A stretch of DNA of 64,000 nt from an uncultured Opitutaceae bacterium (lineage in GTDB: Bacteria > Verrucomicrobiota > Verrucomicrobiia > Opitutales > Opitutaceae), in NCBI GenBank assembly GCA_903890485.1, contig CAITBM010000006.1, positions 137,901 to 201,900 on the forward strand, in the 5' to 3' direction. Numbering within the stretch: position 1 is the stretch's first letter; the number at the start of each line of letters is the position of its first letter. This document shows, piece after piece, positions 45,664-54,091 of this stretch. The position numbers and the translations under genes are program-made. The notes beneath the pieces were generated by a model, which had not been told where the DNA came from, did no database searches, and saw only the letters and a program-made list of their open reading frames with translations.

Positions 45664-46599
45664 TCAAGAGGTTTTGGCGGGGCGTTTATTCCCGGCGGAG
45701 CAGAACCATCCGAGGGCCATCCAAGTGGTGAACCACTTGCGGACCTGGGCCGGCTTCACCTTCGGGCCGCCGGCCGCGACGGCGCGCTCCAGGCTTTGTC
45801 CCCGGCTGAGCGAGTCGAGGATCCGGTAGGCGGCGGGATCGAGGCGCTTGTAGAAGAGCCTGTTGTTGTGGCGGTGCACCGCCACAAAGGTGCGCGAGCG
45901 CCGAGGAAGGGGGAGCTTGCGCGCCGCCCTGGGCGCCGGCGCGCTTGAGTCCGGCGTGTTGCTCGCTTCGGAGCGCATCACCTGGCGCCGCTTCACCGAG
46001 ATCACGAAGGTGTCGATCGGGTGCTTCAGGTCGAGGAGCGTCACGTACGGCTGCAGGCCCATGCGAATGCGGCTCGCCGGCTTCTTGCCGAAGTCGGAGG
46101 CCGAAACCACGGGGAGGGCCTCCCCGTCGAACGCCACGGTCTGGGCCCACTCGAAGCGCGCGACCTCGATGGCCAGCGCGGTCCTTGGGGCCGTGAGCCT
46201 GGGGTGGTCGCCGATGAAGTCCACGAGCCGCGAGCACAGGTTTCGAAGCGTGAACGACCGCGACGGGCGGGCTTCCAGGTAGGCCTGCGCGAGTCTCCAG
46301 AACGCGCGCTCCCCGAGCGCCGCGCGCAGGCCCGGGCAGTCGTCCTGGATCGCGTCAAAGAGCCGGAACCAGTACATCCTGTTGTAGAGCTCGAGGCGCT
46401 CGAAGGAGGTCATCCGGTCGTTGGGCTTCACGAACTCCGCCGCGACCTTGTCCATCGGGCGCCCGTCGATCCATTTCGACTGGAGCCCATCGGCCGAGGT
46501 CAGGGGCCGCGTCACGGCCGCCCCCATCATCCTCTGGAACTGGCGCAGGTCCGCCGTCGACTGGATCCTCTTCGGCGCGTGCTTCGGGGGCCTCTTCAC
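45664..46599 (-). CDS. bufC: DUF2063 partner protein of an MNIO enzyme
   Basis: 311 residues: N-terminal DUF2063 domain (residues 15-120: LRQFQRMMGAAVTRPL, RLELYNRMYWFRLFDAIQDDCPGLRAALG) and a C-terminal second half of about 150 residues. In MNIO systems such partners bind the precursor peptide. It starts with GTG and overlaps the enzyme gene by four bases. Confidence 0.88.
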   Translation of the reverse strand: MKRPPKHAPKRIQSTADLRQFQRMMGAAVTRPLTSADGLQSKWIDGRPMDKVAAEFVKPNDRMTSFERLELYNRMYWFRLFDAIQDDCPGLRAALGERAFWRLAQAYLEARPSRSFTLRNLCSRLVDFIGDHPRLTAPRTALAIEVARFEWAQTVAFDGEALPVVSASDFGKKPASRIRMGLQPYVTLLDLKHPIDTFVISVKRRQVMRSEASNTPDSSAPAPRAARKLPLPRRSRTFVAVHRHNNRLFYKRLDPAAYRILDSLSRGQSLERAVAAGGPKVKPAQVRKWFTTWMALGWFCSAGNKRPAKTS

Positions 46600-47444
46600 A
46601 CCGCGGCCTTTTTCGCCCCGTCAATGAACGCGTTGGCCTTCAGCGCCTCGTTGTGCACCTCGTCGAAGGACGGGATCCTGTCGTCCCACTCCAGGAGGGT
46701 CGCGGAGACCCCGCAGAGGTCGGTCGCGTGGGCGTAGAGTTTCCACACCGGGTCAAGGACCGGGTGGTCGTGCGTGTCGAGGATGTACTTCTCGAATTTT
46801 GTGTGCCCGGCGATGTGCATCTGGCCGACCCTCTGGTGGGGCACGTTGTCGACGTAGTCGTAGGGGTTGAAGCCGTGGTTCTTAGACGACACGTAAATGT
46901 TGTTCACGTCCAGGAGTATCCCGCAGTCGGCGAGCTCGACCACCTCGGTCAGGAACTCCCACTCGGTCATCTCGGACTGGTGAAACTCGGTGTAGCTGCT
47001 CACGTTCTCGACGCAGATCGGGACCTCGAGGAAGTCGCGGACCTGCCGGATCTTCTCGGCGGTGCGCCGGGCGGCCGCGAACGTGTAGGGCATCGGCAGG
47101 AGGTCGTGGGTGTAGGTGCCGTCCACGCTGCCCCAGCAGAGGTGGTCGGAGAGCCAGGGAGTCTTCGTGCGCTTCACGAGCGCCTTCAGCTTCCTCAGGT
47201 GGGTGCGGTCCGGCTTGTCGGCGGACCCGAAGTACATGGAGACGCCGTGCTGGACGACCCGGTACTGCTCGAGGATCTGGTCGAGGAGCTCGAGCGGCCT
47301 GCCCCCGTCCACCATGAAATTCTCGGAGATGATCTCAAACCAGTCGACCGTGGGTTTCTTCGAGAGGATGTGCGCGTAGTGCGGGACCCTCAGCCCGATG
47401 CCTATCCCGTAGTCGCAGTTCCCGTTGAATCGGTTGGCAGGCAT
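46596..47444 (-). CDS. bufB: DUF692 multinuclear non-haem iron oxidase (MNIO) for RiPP modification
   Basis: 282-residue TIM barrel. Expected metal ligands are present: QHGVSMYFG (His66), SDHLCWG (His101), CVENVSSY (Glu146), ILLDVNNIYV (Asp179), GQMHIAGH (His210), and the C-terminal LLEWDD. MNIO enzymes convert cysteines in precursor peptides to oxazolone/thioamide or other groups. The start ATG at 47444 lies directly after the poly-U tract of the upstream terminator, with no Shine-Dalgarno; ends coupled with the DUF2063 gene. Confidence 0.93.
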   Translation of the reverse strand: MPANRFNGNCDYGIGIGLRVPHYAHILSKKPTVDWFEIISENFMVDGGRPLELLDQILEQYRVVQHGVSMYFGSADKPDRTHLRKLKALVKRTKTPWLSDHLCWGSVDGTYTHDLLPMPYTFAAARRTAEKIRQVRDFLEVPICVENVSSYTEFHQSEMTEWEFLTEVVELADCGILLDVNNIYVSSKNHGFNPYDYVDNVPHQRVGQMHIAGHTKFEKYILDTHDHPVLDPVWKLYAHATDLCGVSATLLEWDDRIPSFDEVHNEALKANAFIDGAKKAAV

Positions 47445-47447
47445 GTG

Positions 47448-47479
47448 AAAAAAACGCGGCCGGCTTTCGGCCGGCCGCG
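47448..47479 (-). terminator. Intrinsic terminator between precursor and enzyme genes (possible attenuator)
   Basis: On the minus strand, a perfect 10-base-pair stem (47479-47470 with 47464-47455) and 5-base loop is followed by seven Ts (47454-47448). The stem is wholly G and C. It ends three bases before the MNIO start codon. It lies 17 bases after the precursor stop. So most transcripts should stop here, leaving a high precursor to enzyme ratio. Confidence 0.85.
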
Positions 47480-47496
47480 TCGCGTTCGAAAACCGT

Positions 47497-47757
47497 TTAG
47501 ACCTTGGTGCTCTTGCAGCCGCCCTTGCCCTTGCACGAGTTCTGGCCCTTGCAGCCATTGTCGCTCGACTTGCAGCCACCCTGGCCCTTGCAGGAGTTCT
47601 GGCCCTTACAGTCGTGCTTGCCCGCATCCTTGGAGGCGTCCTTCGAGGCATCTCCGCTGCCGGCAGCGCCATCGGCATAAGCGCGCGAGGCCACGGAACC
47701 AGCATAGAGCCCCGCCATGGCCGCGGCGGTGACGATGAAACGTGTCGTTTTGTTCAT
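47497..47757 (-). CDS. Cys-rich RiPP precursor of MNIO system
   Basis: 86 residues with a signal peptide (residues 1-28, AYA cleavage). Six cysteines at 50, 56, 62, 69, 75 and 81 form two near-identical 15-residue repeats, CKGQNSCKGQGGCKS (50-64) and CKGQNSCKGKGGCKS (69-83). The segment before them (residues 35-48) is charged (Asp, Lys). Context with MNIO and DUF2063 genes and the Cys repeats mark it as the substrate peptide, a likely metal-binding RiPP after modification. No matching motif has been shown here; modified residues are inference. Confidence 0.85.
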   Translation of the reverse strand: MNKTTRFIVTAAAMAGLYAGSVASRAYADGAAGSGDASKDASKDAGKHDCKGQNSCKGQGGCKSSDNGCKGQNSCKGKGGCKSTKV

Positions 47758-47845
47758 AACAGACTTCTATTTATTGGGTTTCGGAGTGACCGTCGGGTGC
47801 CAGCGTCATGCCGGCGCCCGCGGTGTGGTATAACAGCAACTACGA

Positions 47846-47860
47846 GGGGTATTATTCCCC
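47846..47860. promoter_or_regulatory. Palindrome upstream of the precursor gene
   Basis: GGGG and CCCC arms around TATTATT form a 15-base interrupted palindrome 89 bases upstream of the precursor ATG. A metal-sensing repressor site would look like this. The leader between palindrome and ATG shows no strong Shine-Dalgarno. Confidence 0.4.
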
Positions 47861-47915
47861 CGGATGCATTTTATTCAACCGCGATCGCGGATTCGCCCCT
47901 TCCGACGCCCCTTTG

Positions 47916-48881
47916 TCACAGGACCCGGTCAGTCATCGGAGCCCCCGCCTCAAACGCTGCCAGGTTGGCCAGGAAGTGGCGGACCAGCTCCGGGTTCACG
48001 TTGTCGCGACCTCCTGCGGTGTGGGGAGTTATGAAACAACGGGGGGTCGACCACAGGGGGCTTTCCGGAGGCAGCGGCTCGGGTACCATCACGTCGAGGT
48101 AGGCGGCCCCGATGCGCCCTGAATTGAGGCCCTGGATCAGGGCCTCCTGGTCCACGGTCGGGCCCCGGCCCACATTGTAAAAACGCGCTCCCACCTTGAA
48201 GCAGGCGATCCTCCGGGCGTTCACGTAGTTGCGGGTCTCGTCGTTCTCGGGGAGCACGTTCACCACGTGGTCGGCCTCGGCAAGGACCCGGGTCAGGCTC
48301 TCCTCGGAGACGACATGGACCCCGGGCTCGCTTCGTATCCGGCGCCGGACGGCGTAGATCTTCACCCGAAACGGGGCGAGAAGCTCGGCCAGCCGGAGGC
48401 CTATCGCGCCGAAGCCGAGGAGAACCACCGTCTGGCCCTTGAGCAGGCGCGAGGCATCGCGCCGTTCCTGGTAGGGCCACACGCGGTCGGTGCGCTGGGT
48501 CTGGAAGGAGGGCAGGAGCTGCCGGCCGAGGGCGAGGATCATCGCCAGGACGTGTTCCGCGCAGGCGTCCGCGTAGACCTGCGAGGCGTTGGTGAAGACG
48601 CTGCCCCGGGCGCGCAGGCCCTCGCGGAAGGCAACCGTGTCGTAGCGGGTGTAGCCGGCGCTTGACACCTCAATCCACCTAAGGCCCGGGTTGGCGAGGC
48701 AATCCTCGGGGTCGGGTTGCCCGAAGGCCACGCTTGCCCCGGCGATCGACGGGTCACGCTGGGGTCCGGCCAGGACCGAGCTGTTGCTGCTGCCGGAAAT
48801 GACGAGCGTATGCGCGCGGGTACCCTCCCTGAGCAGGGCCATCCCCTCCTCCCCGAAGTCTCCGTTGCACCAAATCTTCAC
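47916..48881 (-). CDS. D-isomer-specific 2-hydroxyacid dehydrogenase family
   Basis: 321 residues with NAD-binding VVLLGFGAIGLRLAELLAPF and the catalytic-domain signature ARFYNVGRGPTVDQEAL and ITPHTAGG. Reduces 2-keto acids or oxidises 2-hydroxyacids. Starts with GTG, four-base overlap with the YbaY-like gene, last gene of the operon with the binding protein at 49291. Confidence 0.9.
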   Translation of the reverse strand: MKIWCNGDFGEEGMALLREGTRAHTLVISGSSNSSVLAGPQRDPSIAGASVAFGQPDPEDCLANPGLRWIEVSSAGYTRYDTVAFREGLRARGSVFTNASQVYADACAEHVLAMILALGRQLLPSFQTQRTDRVWPYQERRDASRLLKGQTVVLLGFGAIGLRLAELLAPFRVKIYAVRRRIRSEPGVHVVSEESLTRVLAEADHVVNVLPENDETRNYVNARRIACFKVGARFYNVGRGPTVDQEALIQGLNSGRIGAAYLDVMVPEPLPPESPLWSTPRCFITPHTAGGRDNVNPELVRHFLANLAAFEAGAPMTDRVL

Positions 48882-49294
48882 CGGCCCGCCCGGGTCACGG
48901 TCACGCGGTGCGAATCCGAGGCGTTGCCCAGCGTCACGACGTAACGGTTCAGGTTGTAGTACTGCACCTTCCCCCCGAAGGACACGCGGGCCTCGATGTT
49001 GAGGCCCCGGCGAAGGACCTCGTCCTCCGCTCGGTACTCGACACGGAACGCGACGGGAGTCGCGCCGGGGTTCTGGATCGTCTGGGATCCCAGCACCTCG
49101 GGCGGCATGCCCGTGGCCGACGCGTCGATCACCCGCACCGTGACGGAGGCATCCTGGGGCAGGGGCGCCGAGTCCCCGAGATCGACCTGGCCGGTGAGGA
49201 CCCTGAGCGGGTTGCCCTCGCTCGAGAGCTCGAGGTGCCCGCAGCCAAAGGCCGCGAATGCGGCAACGAGAAGGAATGCGCAGGTTTTTCTCAT
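48878..49294 (-). CDS. YbaY-like periplasmic lipoprotein
   Basis: 138 residues with a lipobox-containing signal peptide (FAAFGCGHL, Cys18) and a YbaY pattern LTGQVDLGDSAPLPQDASVTVRVIDAS. YbaY family lipoproteins have unclear function. Overlaps both neighbours by four bases. Confidence 0.75.
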   Translation of the reverse strand: MRKTCAFLLVAAFAAFGCGHLELSSEGNPLRVLTGQVDLGDSAPLPQDASVTVRVIDASATGMPPEVLGSQTIQNPGATPVAFRVEYRAEDEVLRRGLNIEARVSFGGKVQYYNLNRYVVTLGNASDSHRVTVTRAGR

Positions 49295-50295
49295 GGCAGG
49301 TACTCCGTTGTCATCACTTTGTCCGGGGTGAGTTTTCCCTTGGGCAGGATGCCGAGCTCCTCGAGCTGGGCGATCTGAACGGCGAACCGCTCCTTGGATA
49401 TCCGCCCGACCTGGGAATCGTCGGTCGCGTGCCGGCCGATCACGAGCTTCTCGTCCACGATCATCTTGTGGGAGAAATCGAGGAAGCCATCGGTCACGTT
49501 GGGGTTCACCTTCTTCATAAGCTGGTGGGCGGGAGCCGGGTCCCCCTCGACATAGTCCTTCCAGCCGTGGATGTAGGCCGCCATGAACGCGCGCACCTTG
49601 TCCGCATTCCTCTCGGCCCACGCGCGGTTGGCGAAGATGCAGGTGTAGGCGTCAAAGCCGGCGTCCCACGCGTAGAGGAACTTCGGGTACTTCGCCCCGC
49701 CCTTCACGATGAAGTAGGGCTCGGCCGTGTAGAATCCCTGCTGGATGAAGTTGCGGTCGGCGATGAAGTTCCCGACCGCGAAATTCTGGGGGATGATCTT
49801 GAAGTCGATGTGGTACTTGTTCTTCAGGTACGGCAGGAAGGCCCACTCCAGGCGGGCCATGATCGTCTTGCCGTCCAATTCCTCGAACTTGGTGACCGGG
49901 TTGTCGGCATGGAGCATGAGCACCGACGGGTCGTTCTGGAAGACGGCGCCGATCTGCACGACCGGCAGCCCCTGGTTTGAGGCGAGGATCGTGTTCGTGC
50001 TGTCCGACTGCCCGATGTCCGCCTGGTCGGTCGCCACCTTCTGGAGAACGAAGCCGTTCGGGCCGCCCTGCATGATGTTCACGTCCAGGCCCGCATCCCT
50101 GAAGTATCCCTTTGCCAGGGCCTGGTAAAAGCCTCCGTGCTCGGGCTCCGCGACCCAGTCGAGCTGGACATTGATCCGGAAGAGCCCGGCGGGGCCGGCC
50201 GAGGAGGCCGGGGCGGAGGGCTGCCGGCTGCACCCGACCAGTCCCAGAACAACGGCGGCGGCAAACGCAAGGGCTCTGGGTGTCGTGTGCCTCAT
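49291..50295 (-). CDS. NMT1/THI5-like ABC substrate-binding lipoprotein
   Basis: 334 residues with lipobox LVGC (Cys near residue 22), QLDWVAEPEHGGFYQALAKGYFRDAGLDV and GGPNGFV. This family binds pyrimidine, riboflavin and similar aromatic ligands; known THI5 homologues bind thiamine pyrimidine precursors. It is closely related to the binding protein at 59644 (shared IDFK/RIIP and GFYTAEPYFIVKGG/ CFVTNEPYYVMKNGG stretches). No permease lies next to it. ATG 50295 preferred (longer frame to 50325). Confidence 0.87.
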   Translation of the reverse strand: MRHTTPRALAFAAAVVLGLVGCSRQPSAPASSAGPAGLFRINVQLDWVAEPEHGGFYQALAKGYFRDAGLDVNIMQGGPNGFVLQKVATDQADIGQSDSTNTILASNQGLPVVQIGAVFQNDPSVLMLHADNPVTKFEELDGKTIMARLEWAFLPYLKNKYHIDFKIIPQNFAVGNFIADRNFIQQGFYTAEPYFIVKGGAKYPKFLYAWDAGFDAYTCIFANRAWAERNADKVRAFMAAYIHGWKDYVEGDPAPAHQLMKKVNPNVTDGFLDFSHKMIVDEKLVIGRHATDDSQVGRISKERFAVQIAQLEELGILPKGKLTPDKVMTTEYLP

Positions 50296-50382
50296 TCGAG
50301 CGCATACCTTACGAAGCATGCGCACTCCCGCAACTGCACAATGCTCGCATTTCGGGCACCCTTCATGCTAGGCAAAACCCCA

Positions 50383-51243
50383 ATGAAACTGCTCCTCGCG
50401 GCGGCCGCGCTGTCCCTGCTGGCAACCGCCCCCCAAGTCCGCGCCCTGGAACTGAAGGCGAGCCGGACGTCGCCCTTCGACCTCGCCCTGACCGGCAAGC
50501 TGGCCGGCGTGGCCCCGGGCGAGACCCGCTACGTTTCCTGGTCGGAAATCCGGGCCCTCCCGACGACCCGGCTCATGCTCGACGGCGAGTTCGTGAAGGG
50601 ATCCCAGGAGCTGACTGTCGTCTTCCTGTCGGACCTCTGGGCAGCGCTCTCCGTGGCCCCGGGAGCGGATGCGCTCTTTGCGACCTGCGGCGACGGGTAC
50701 GCCGGAATCTACACCTCCGCCTTCATCTCGCACTACCGCCCCTTCCTGGTGCTGGAGATCAACGGGAAGGGGCCCGGGGACTGGCCGCCGCCCGGCCTCA
50801 CGTTCAATCCCGCTCCCTACGTGATCACGGTGTCGAAGGCCCTCGCGCCGGACGCCTCCAAGTTCCTCGACATCGAGCACAAGAAGCCCTGGGGCGTGCA
50901 GAAGATCGAGATCGCCAGCTTTGGGGAGAGCTTCAGGGGGATCTACTCGGGCAAGTGGGCGGACCCGGGCCCGGCGGCCGTGGCCGGCCGGGATATCTGG
51001 CTGAACTCCTGCGCCAGCTGCCACCCGGGGCCGAGCGGGATCTTTGGCGGCACCAAGTCCGAGCGACCGCTCCCGGTCATCGCGGCCTACGCCGCCTATG
51101 ACAGCCCCTTCTTCATGAAGTATGTGCGCGACCCAAAGTCCCTGGTCGCCAGCGCGAAGATGGAGGCCCACCCGCGCTACACGGACGAGCAGATGGCGCA
51201 ATTGATGGCGTTCATCACGATCGGCGCCGCGCCGGCCCCCTAG
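50383..51243 (+). CDS. Periplasmic c-type cytochrome with molybdopterin-oxidoreductase-like N-domain
   Basis: 286 residues: signal peptide (residues 1-20), an N-terminal region (about 45-150) like an Oxidoreductase-molybdopterin-binding fold (SWSEIRALPTTRLMLDGEF, LFATCGDGYAGIYTSAF) and a C-terminal cytochrome c domain with one haem site CASCH (residues 210-214). Divergent from the SBP at 49291 and convergent with that at 51245. Could receive electrons from a Moco enzyme; Moco genes are elsewhere in the window. Confidence 0.75.
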   Translation: MKLLLAAAALSLLATAPQVRALELKASRTSPFDLALTGKLAGVAPGETRYVSWSEIRALPTTRLMLDGEFVKGSQELTVVFLSDLWAALSVAPGADALFATCGDGYAGIYTSAFISHYRPFLVLEINGKGPGDWPPPGLTFNPAPYVITVSKALAPDASKFLDIEHKKPWGVQKIEIASFGESFRGIYSGKWADPGPAAVAGRDIWLNSCASCHPGPSGIFGGTKSERPLPVIAAYAAYDSPFFMKYVRDPKSLVASAKMEAHPRYTDEQMAQLMAFITIGAAPAP

Positions 51244-51244
51244 G

Positions 51245-52177
51245 TCACGGGGCCAGAAACGCCCCGGGCTCCTCGGCCCGGGAAAGGAGGCCCATCTCGA
51301 CCAGGGCGCCCGACATGGCGCTCCACTTGGCCTTGTCCATGGCCCCGAGGGGCGAGGCTCCCCCGGGCGAGACGTAGGGGGCCTCGGCCTCGACCATCTG
51401 CCGAACGAGTGAGGGATCCGTCCCCGGGGGCATCCGCGCCAGCACCGCGCCGGCGGCGACATCGGGATGGGCGAGGGCGTAGGCCCAGCCCTGCCGGAGC
51501 GCGCGCACGAATGCCCGGATCACGGGCTCGTGGGCGCCCAGCTGGGAGCGGGTGGAGAAGACGACCTGCGAATAGGCATCGAAGCCCAGTGTTCGGAACG
51601 GGAGGAACTGCGCACGGGGCTCCACCCGCCTCAGCTTCACCAGTTCCTCGATCGCGTAGCCCTGCATGAAGTCCACCTCGCCGCGGACAAGGCGGCCCAC
51701 GTCGTCGTCCACGAACACCATCGAGACGGCCGCCGGGTCCATCCCCGCGCGCCTGAGGAAGAGCCGGTAGAGCGGGTCGCCGTACTTATGGACGCCCACC
51801 CTCTTTCCAATGAAGTCCTGGGCCCCGCGGGCCTTCGTGCCCGGGAGCGCCATGTAGCCGGCCGGGCTTTCCCCGAGGACGGCGTTGAGCGCCACCAGGT
51901 CGGCGCCCTTGGCGCGCTTCTCAAGAAGGATGTAGCCCTCCACGGTGCCCACGGCCGCCCGCGCCGGCTCCCGGTCGATCATCGCGGGCGCATCCTGCCC
52001 GAAGGCGAAGGGATGGACCGAGAGGTCGAGCCCCGCGTCCCGAAACAGCCCCCGGTCGAGCGCGACGTAGAGGCCGGCGAACTGCGCCCCGGGGAACCAG
52101 TCCTGGTAATAGGTCAGGGGCTCGGCGGCGCCCGCACAGGAACCCGCCAAGAGGAGGCAGCAGAGAAATCGCGTCAC
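51245..52177 (-). CDS. NMT1/THI5-like ABC substrate-binding protein
   Basis: 310 residues with a signal peptide (residues 1-18) and the family pattern YYQDWFPGAQFAGLYVALDRGLFRDAGLDL. Shorter and more divergent than the two lipoprotein paralogues. Start is GTG at 52177, which sits seven bases past the apparent end of the group II intron; an in-frame TAA precludes a longer protein. Any ribosome binding site is supplied by the intron end or leader. Confidence 0.85.
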   Translation of the reverse strand: MTRFLCCLLLAGSCAGAAEPLTYYQDWFPGAQFAGLYVALDRGLFRDAGLDLSVHPFAFGQDAPAMIDREPARAAVGTVEGYILLEKRAKGADLVALNAVLGESPAGYMALPGTKARGAQDFIGKRVGVHKYGDPLYRLFLRRAGMDPAAVSMVFVDDDVGRLVRGEVDFMQGYAIEELVKLRRVEPRAQFLPFRTLGFDAYSQVVFSTRSQLGAHEPVIRAFVRALRQGWAYALAHPDVAAGAVLARMPPGTDPSLVRQMVEAEAPYVSPGGASPLGAMDKAKWSAMSGALVEMGLLSRAEEPGAFLAP

Positions 52178-52217
52178 AATTTACATAGGTAGGCTGTTAC
52201 CAGCTTTCCCTGTAACA

Positions 52218-52250
52218 CCACCGGACATGCGGGTCCGCATCCGGCGGTTC
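52218..52250 (-). ncRNA. Group II intron domain V
   Basis: On the minus strand, the pairing GAACCGCCGGATGCGG / CCGCATGTCCGGTGG forms the compact bulged hairpin of domain V, the catalytic core of the ribozyme. It sits 10-13 bases downstream of the maturase stop, as usual for introns. Confidence 0.8.
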
Positions 52251-52262
52251 GGTGGAGTGTGA

Positions 52263-53684
52263 TCAGCGGGCGGGTTCAAGGAGAGGTAACCCTTGGGCGG
52301 TAAACCACCTCGTAGGGAAGGCGTAGTGCATGGCGGTCATTCGGCTCACGGGCCAGCTGCCGAGGGAGGACCCAGACAGCTTACCCGCCAGATCGGGGTT
52401 GACGTCACGTTGAAGCAATCCGTGACGACGGCGTGCGCATGTTTTCCAACGTCGCCAGATCAGGGCCCGCAGGCGGCGCCGGATCCAGCAGTCCATTTTG
52501 CGTTGTACGTCGATGTATTGGCAGATCCCAAAATAGGACCGCCACCCAACGAGGTATCGTTTGAGGTCATTAATGATGACCTCAAAGCTAAACCGACCAT
52601 TGCGGGTCAGTTTGCGCACGTTCCCCTTTAGTTTCTCCAACGCCTTCGGTGCGATCCGCCGTTTTACGTCGGGTCCGGGACTGAAGCTAAAGCCAAGGAG
52701 CTTGCGCTCCCACGGCCGGCCCACCGCGCTCTTCGCCCGGTTGACCTTCAGCTTCAGCTTTCCTTCGATGAACGCAGTCAGGTTTTCGAAGGCGCGTTGG
52801 GCCGCTCGCTCACTGCGCACGTAGACGTTGGCGTCATCGGCGTAGCGCACGAAGCGTAGTCCTCGCTCTTCGAGTTCCTTGTCCAGTTCATCGAGCACAT
52901 AGTTAGCGAGCAATGGTGAGAGGGGGCCGCCTTGCGGGGTCCCTTCTGTCGTCGCCGCCACTATGCCCTTTTCCATGACCCCGCTCCTCAGGAAGCCGCG
53001 GATGATCCAGCGCAGGCGCTTGTCAGCGATGCGCTGGCTCAGACGGCTCATCAGTCTGTCATGGTTTACCCGGTCAAAGAACGCCTCCAAGTCGATGTCC
53101 ACCACCCAATCGTATCCCTGCTGGATAAACGCTTGGGCTTGGAACACGGCTTGATGTGCATTTCGGTTCGGGCGGAAGCCATAACTATGCTCGCTGAACG
53201 AGGGGTCGAGGATCGGTTGCAGTACTTGCAGGATCGCCTGTTGTACGAGTCGATCCAGCACGGTGGGGATGCCTAAAAGGCGTTCCCCACCATTGGGTTT
53301 GGGGATCTTAACCCGCCGCAATGGCTGCGGCTGGTAGGTCCCTTCCCTTAGGTCTGCGACCAGTCTATCTTTGCGTGGAGCGAGCCAATCGGGGAAGGCT
53401 TCGATCGTTATGCCGTCGATGCCTGGTGCTCCGTGGTTTGCTCGCACCCTTTTCCACGCCTCGTTCAGGTTGGCCGGATCGGCCACCTCTTCCATCAGTC
53501 TGTCCGTTTTTCGTGGGCTTTCTCCTTCCGCGTTCTCACGTATCGGCTGGACTTCCCCATGCAGGCTAGGAACGGCTTCACCGTTCCCTCCCGGATGGAG
53601 CGCCACCCTGGCGGGCCCTTTCGGTCCTTTCGCTTTCACGGCTACGCGGGCAGTACTTGCCCGTCTCCTTTCACGCGACTGCAA
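52263..53684 (-). CDS. ltrA: Group II intron reverse transcriptase/maturase
   Basis: 473 residues. RT blocks: LLGIPTVLDRLVQQAIL, HSYGFRPNRNAHQAV, DIDLEAFFDRVNHDRLM, TPQGGPLSPLLANYVLDELD and RYADDANVY (YADD at 281-284); then a maturase domain X. No HNH endonuclease motif is present, as in class C. Start may be 53684 or an ATG further in; the first 60 residues look unlike the RT family. Confidence 0.93.
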   Translation of the reverse strand: MQSRERRRASTARVAVKAKGPKGPARVALHPGGNGEAVPSLHGEVQPIRENAEGESPRKTDRLMEEVADPANLNEAWKRVRANHGAPGIDGITIEAFPDWLAPRKDRLVADLREGTYQPQPLRRVKIPKPNGGERLLGIPTVLDRLVQQAILQVLQPILDPSFSEHSYGFRPNRNAHQAVFQAQAFIQQGYDWVVDIDLEAFFDRVNHDRLMSRLSQRIADKRLRWIIRGFLRSGVMEKGIVAATTEGTPQGGPLSPLLANYVLDELDKELEERGLRFVRYADDANVYVRSERAAQRAFENLTAFIEGKLKLKVNRAKSAVGRPWERKLLGFSFSPGPDVKRRIAPKALEKLKGNVRKLTRNGRFSFEVIINDLKRYLVGWRSYFGICQYIDVQRKMDCWIRRRLRALIWRRWKTCARRRHGLLQRDVNPDLAGKLSGSSLGSWPVSRMTAMHYAFPTRWFTAQGLPLLEPAR

Positions 53685-54091
53685 GCAGTCGCACCGTTTG
53701 CGCCTTCGCTCCAGAGTGTTTCCACCCCTTCATCGCTACTACGCGCGCTGCTGACTTCTCGTCGCGGTTCAGGCCACCTCGCGGTGTCCTCAGCCCCCGC
53801 TCTCGCGTGGGCCACGCCGAGATCTCCCCATATAAGCCATACCCCTTTCCTCGCACGGTCGCCGACTTTACGCTTCCGGGCTTTGATCAGTATGGTTTTC
53901 GCGGTCTTTTGTCCGCTCTTCCACCCGTTGCGCCTCAGTAGCCGGTTCTTGTTCATCGACCCGCGATTTTGCTCCACGCTTCTTTCAGACACCCACCTCG
54001 CGGGGGTGCCCTTGCGCTTTGCTACCCTTTGCCCTGATCAGGCTGGGAGAGAAACTTTCATTCTCAGAGGTGTATAACATGCTGGGCATAC

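Noticed and set aside
53433-54077. Open frame in the 5' half of the group II intron
   Set aside because: Lies in structured intron domain I with no protein motif; the maturase is on the other strand.
54000-54080. CTGAGA...CCTGATC stretch resembling a TPP riboswitch
   Set aside because: Falls in the intron 5' region; the conserved distances and helices of a TPP riboswitch are not present.
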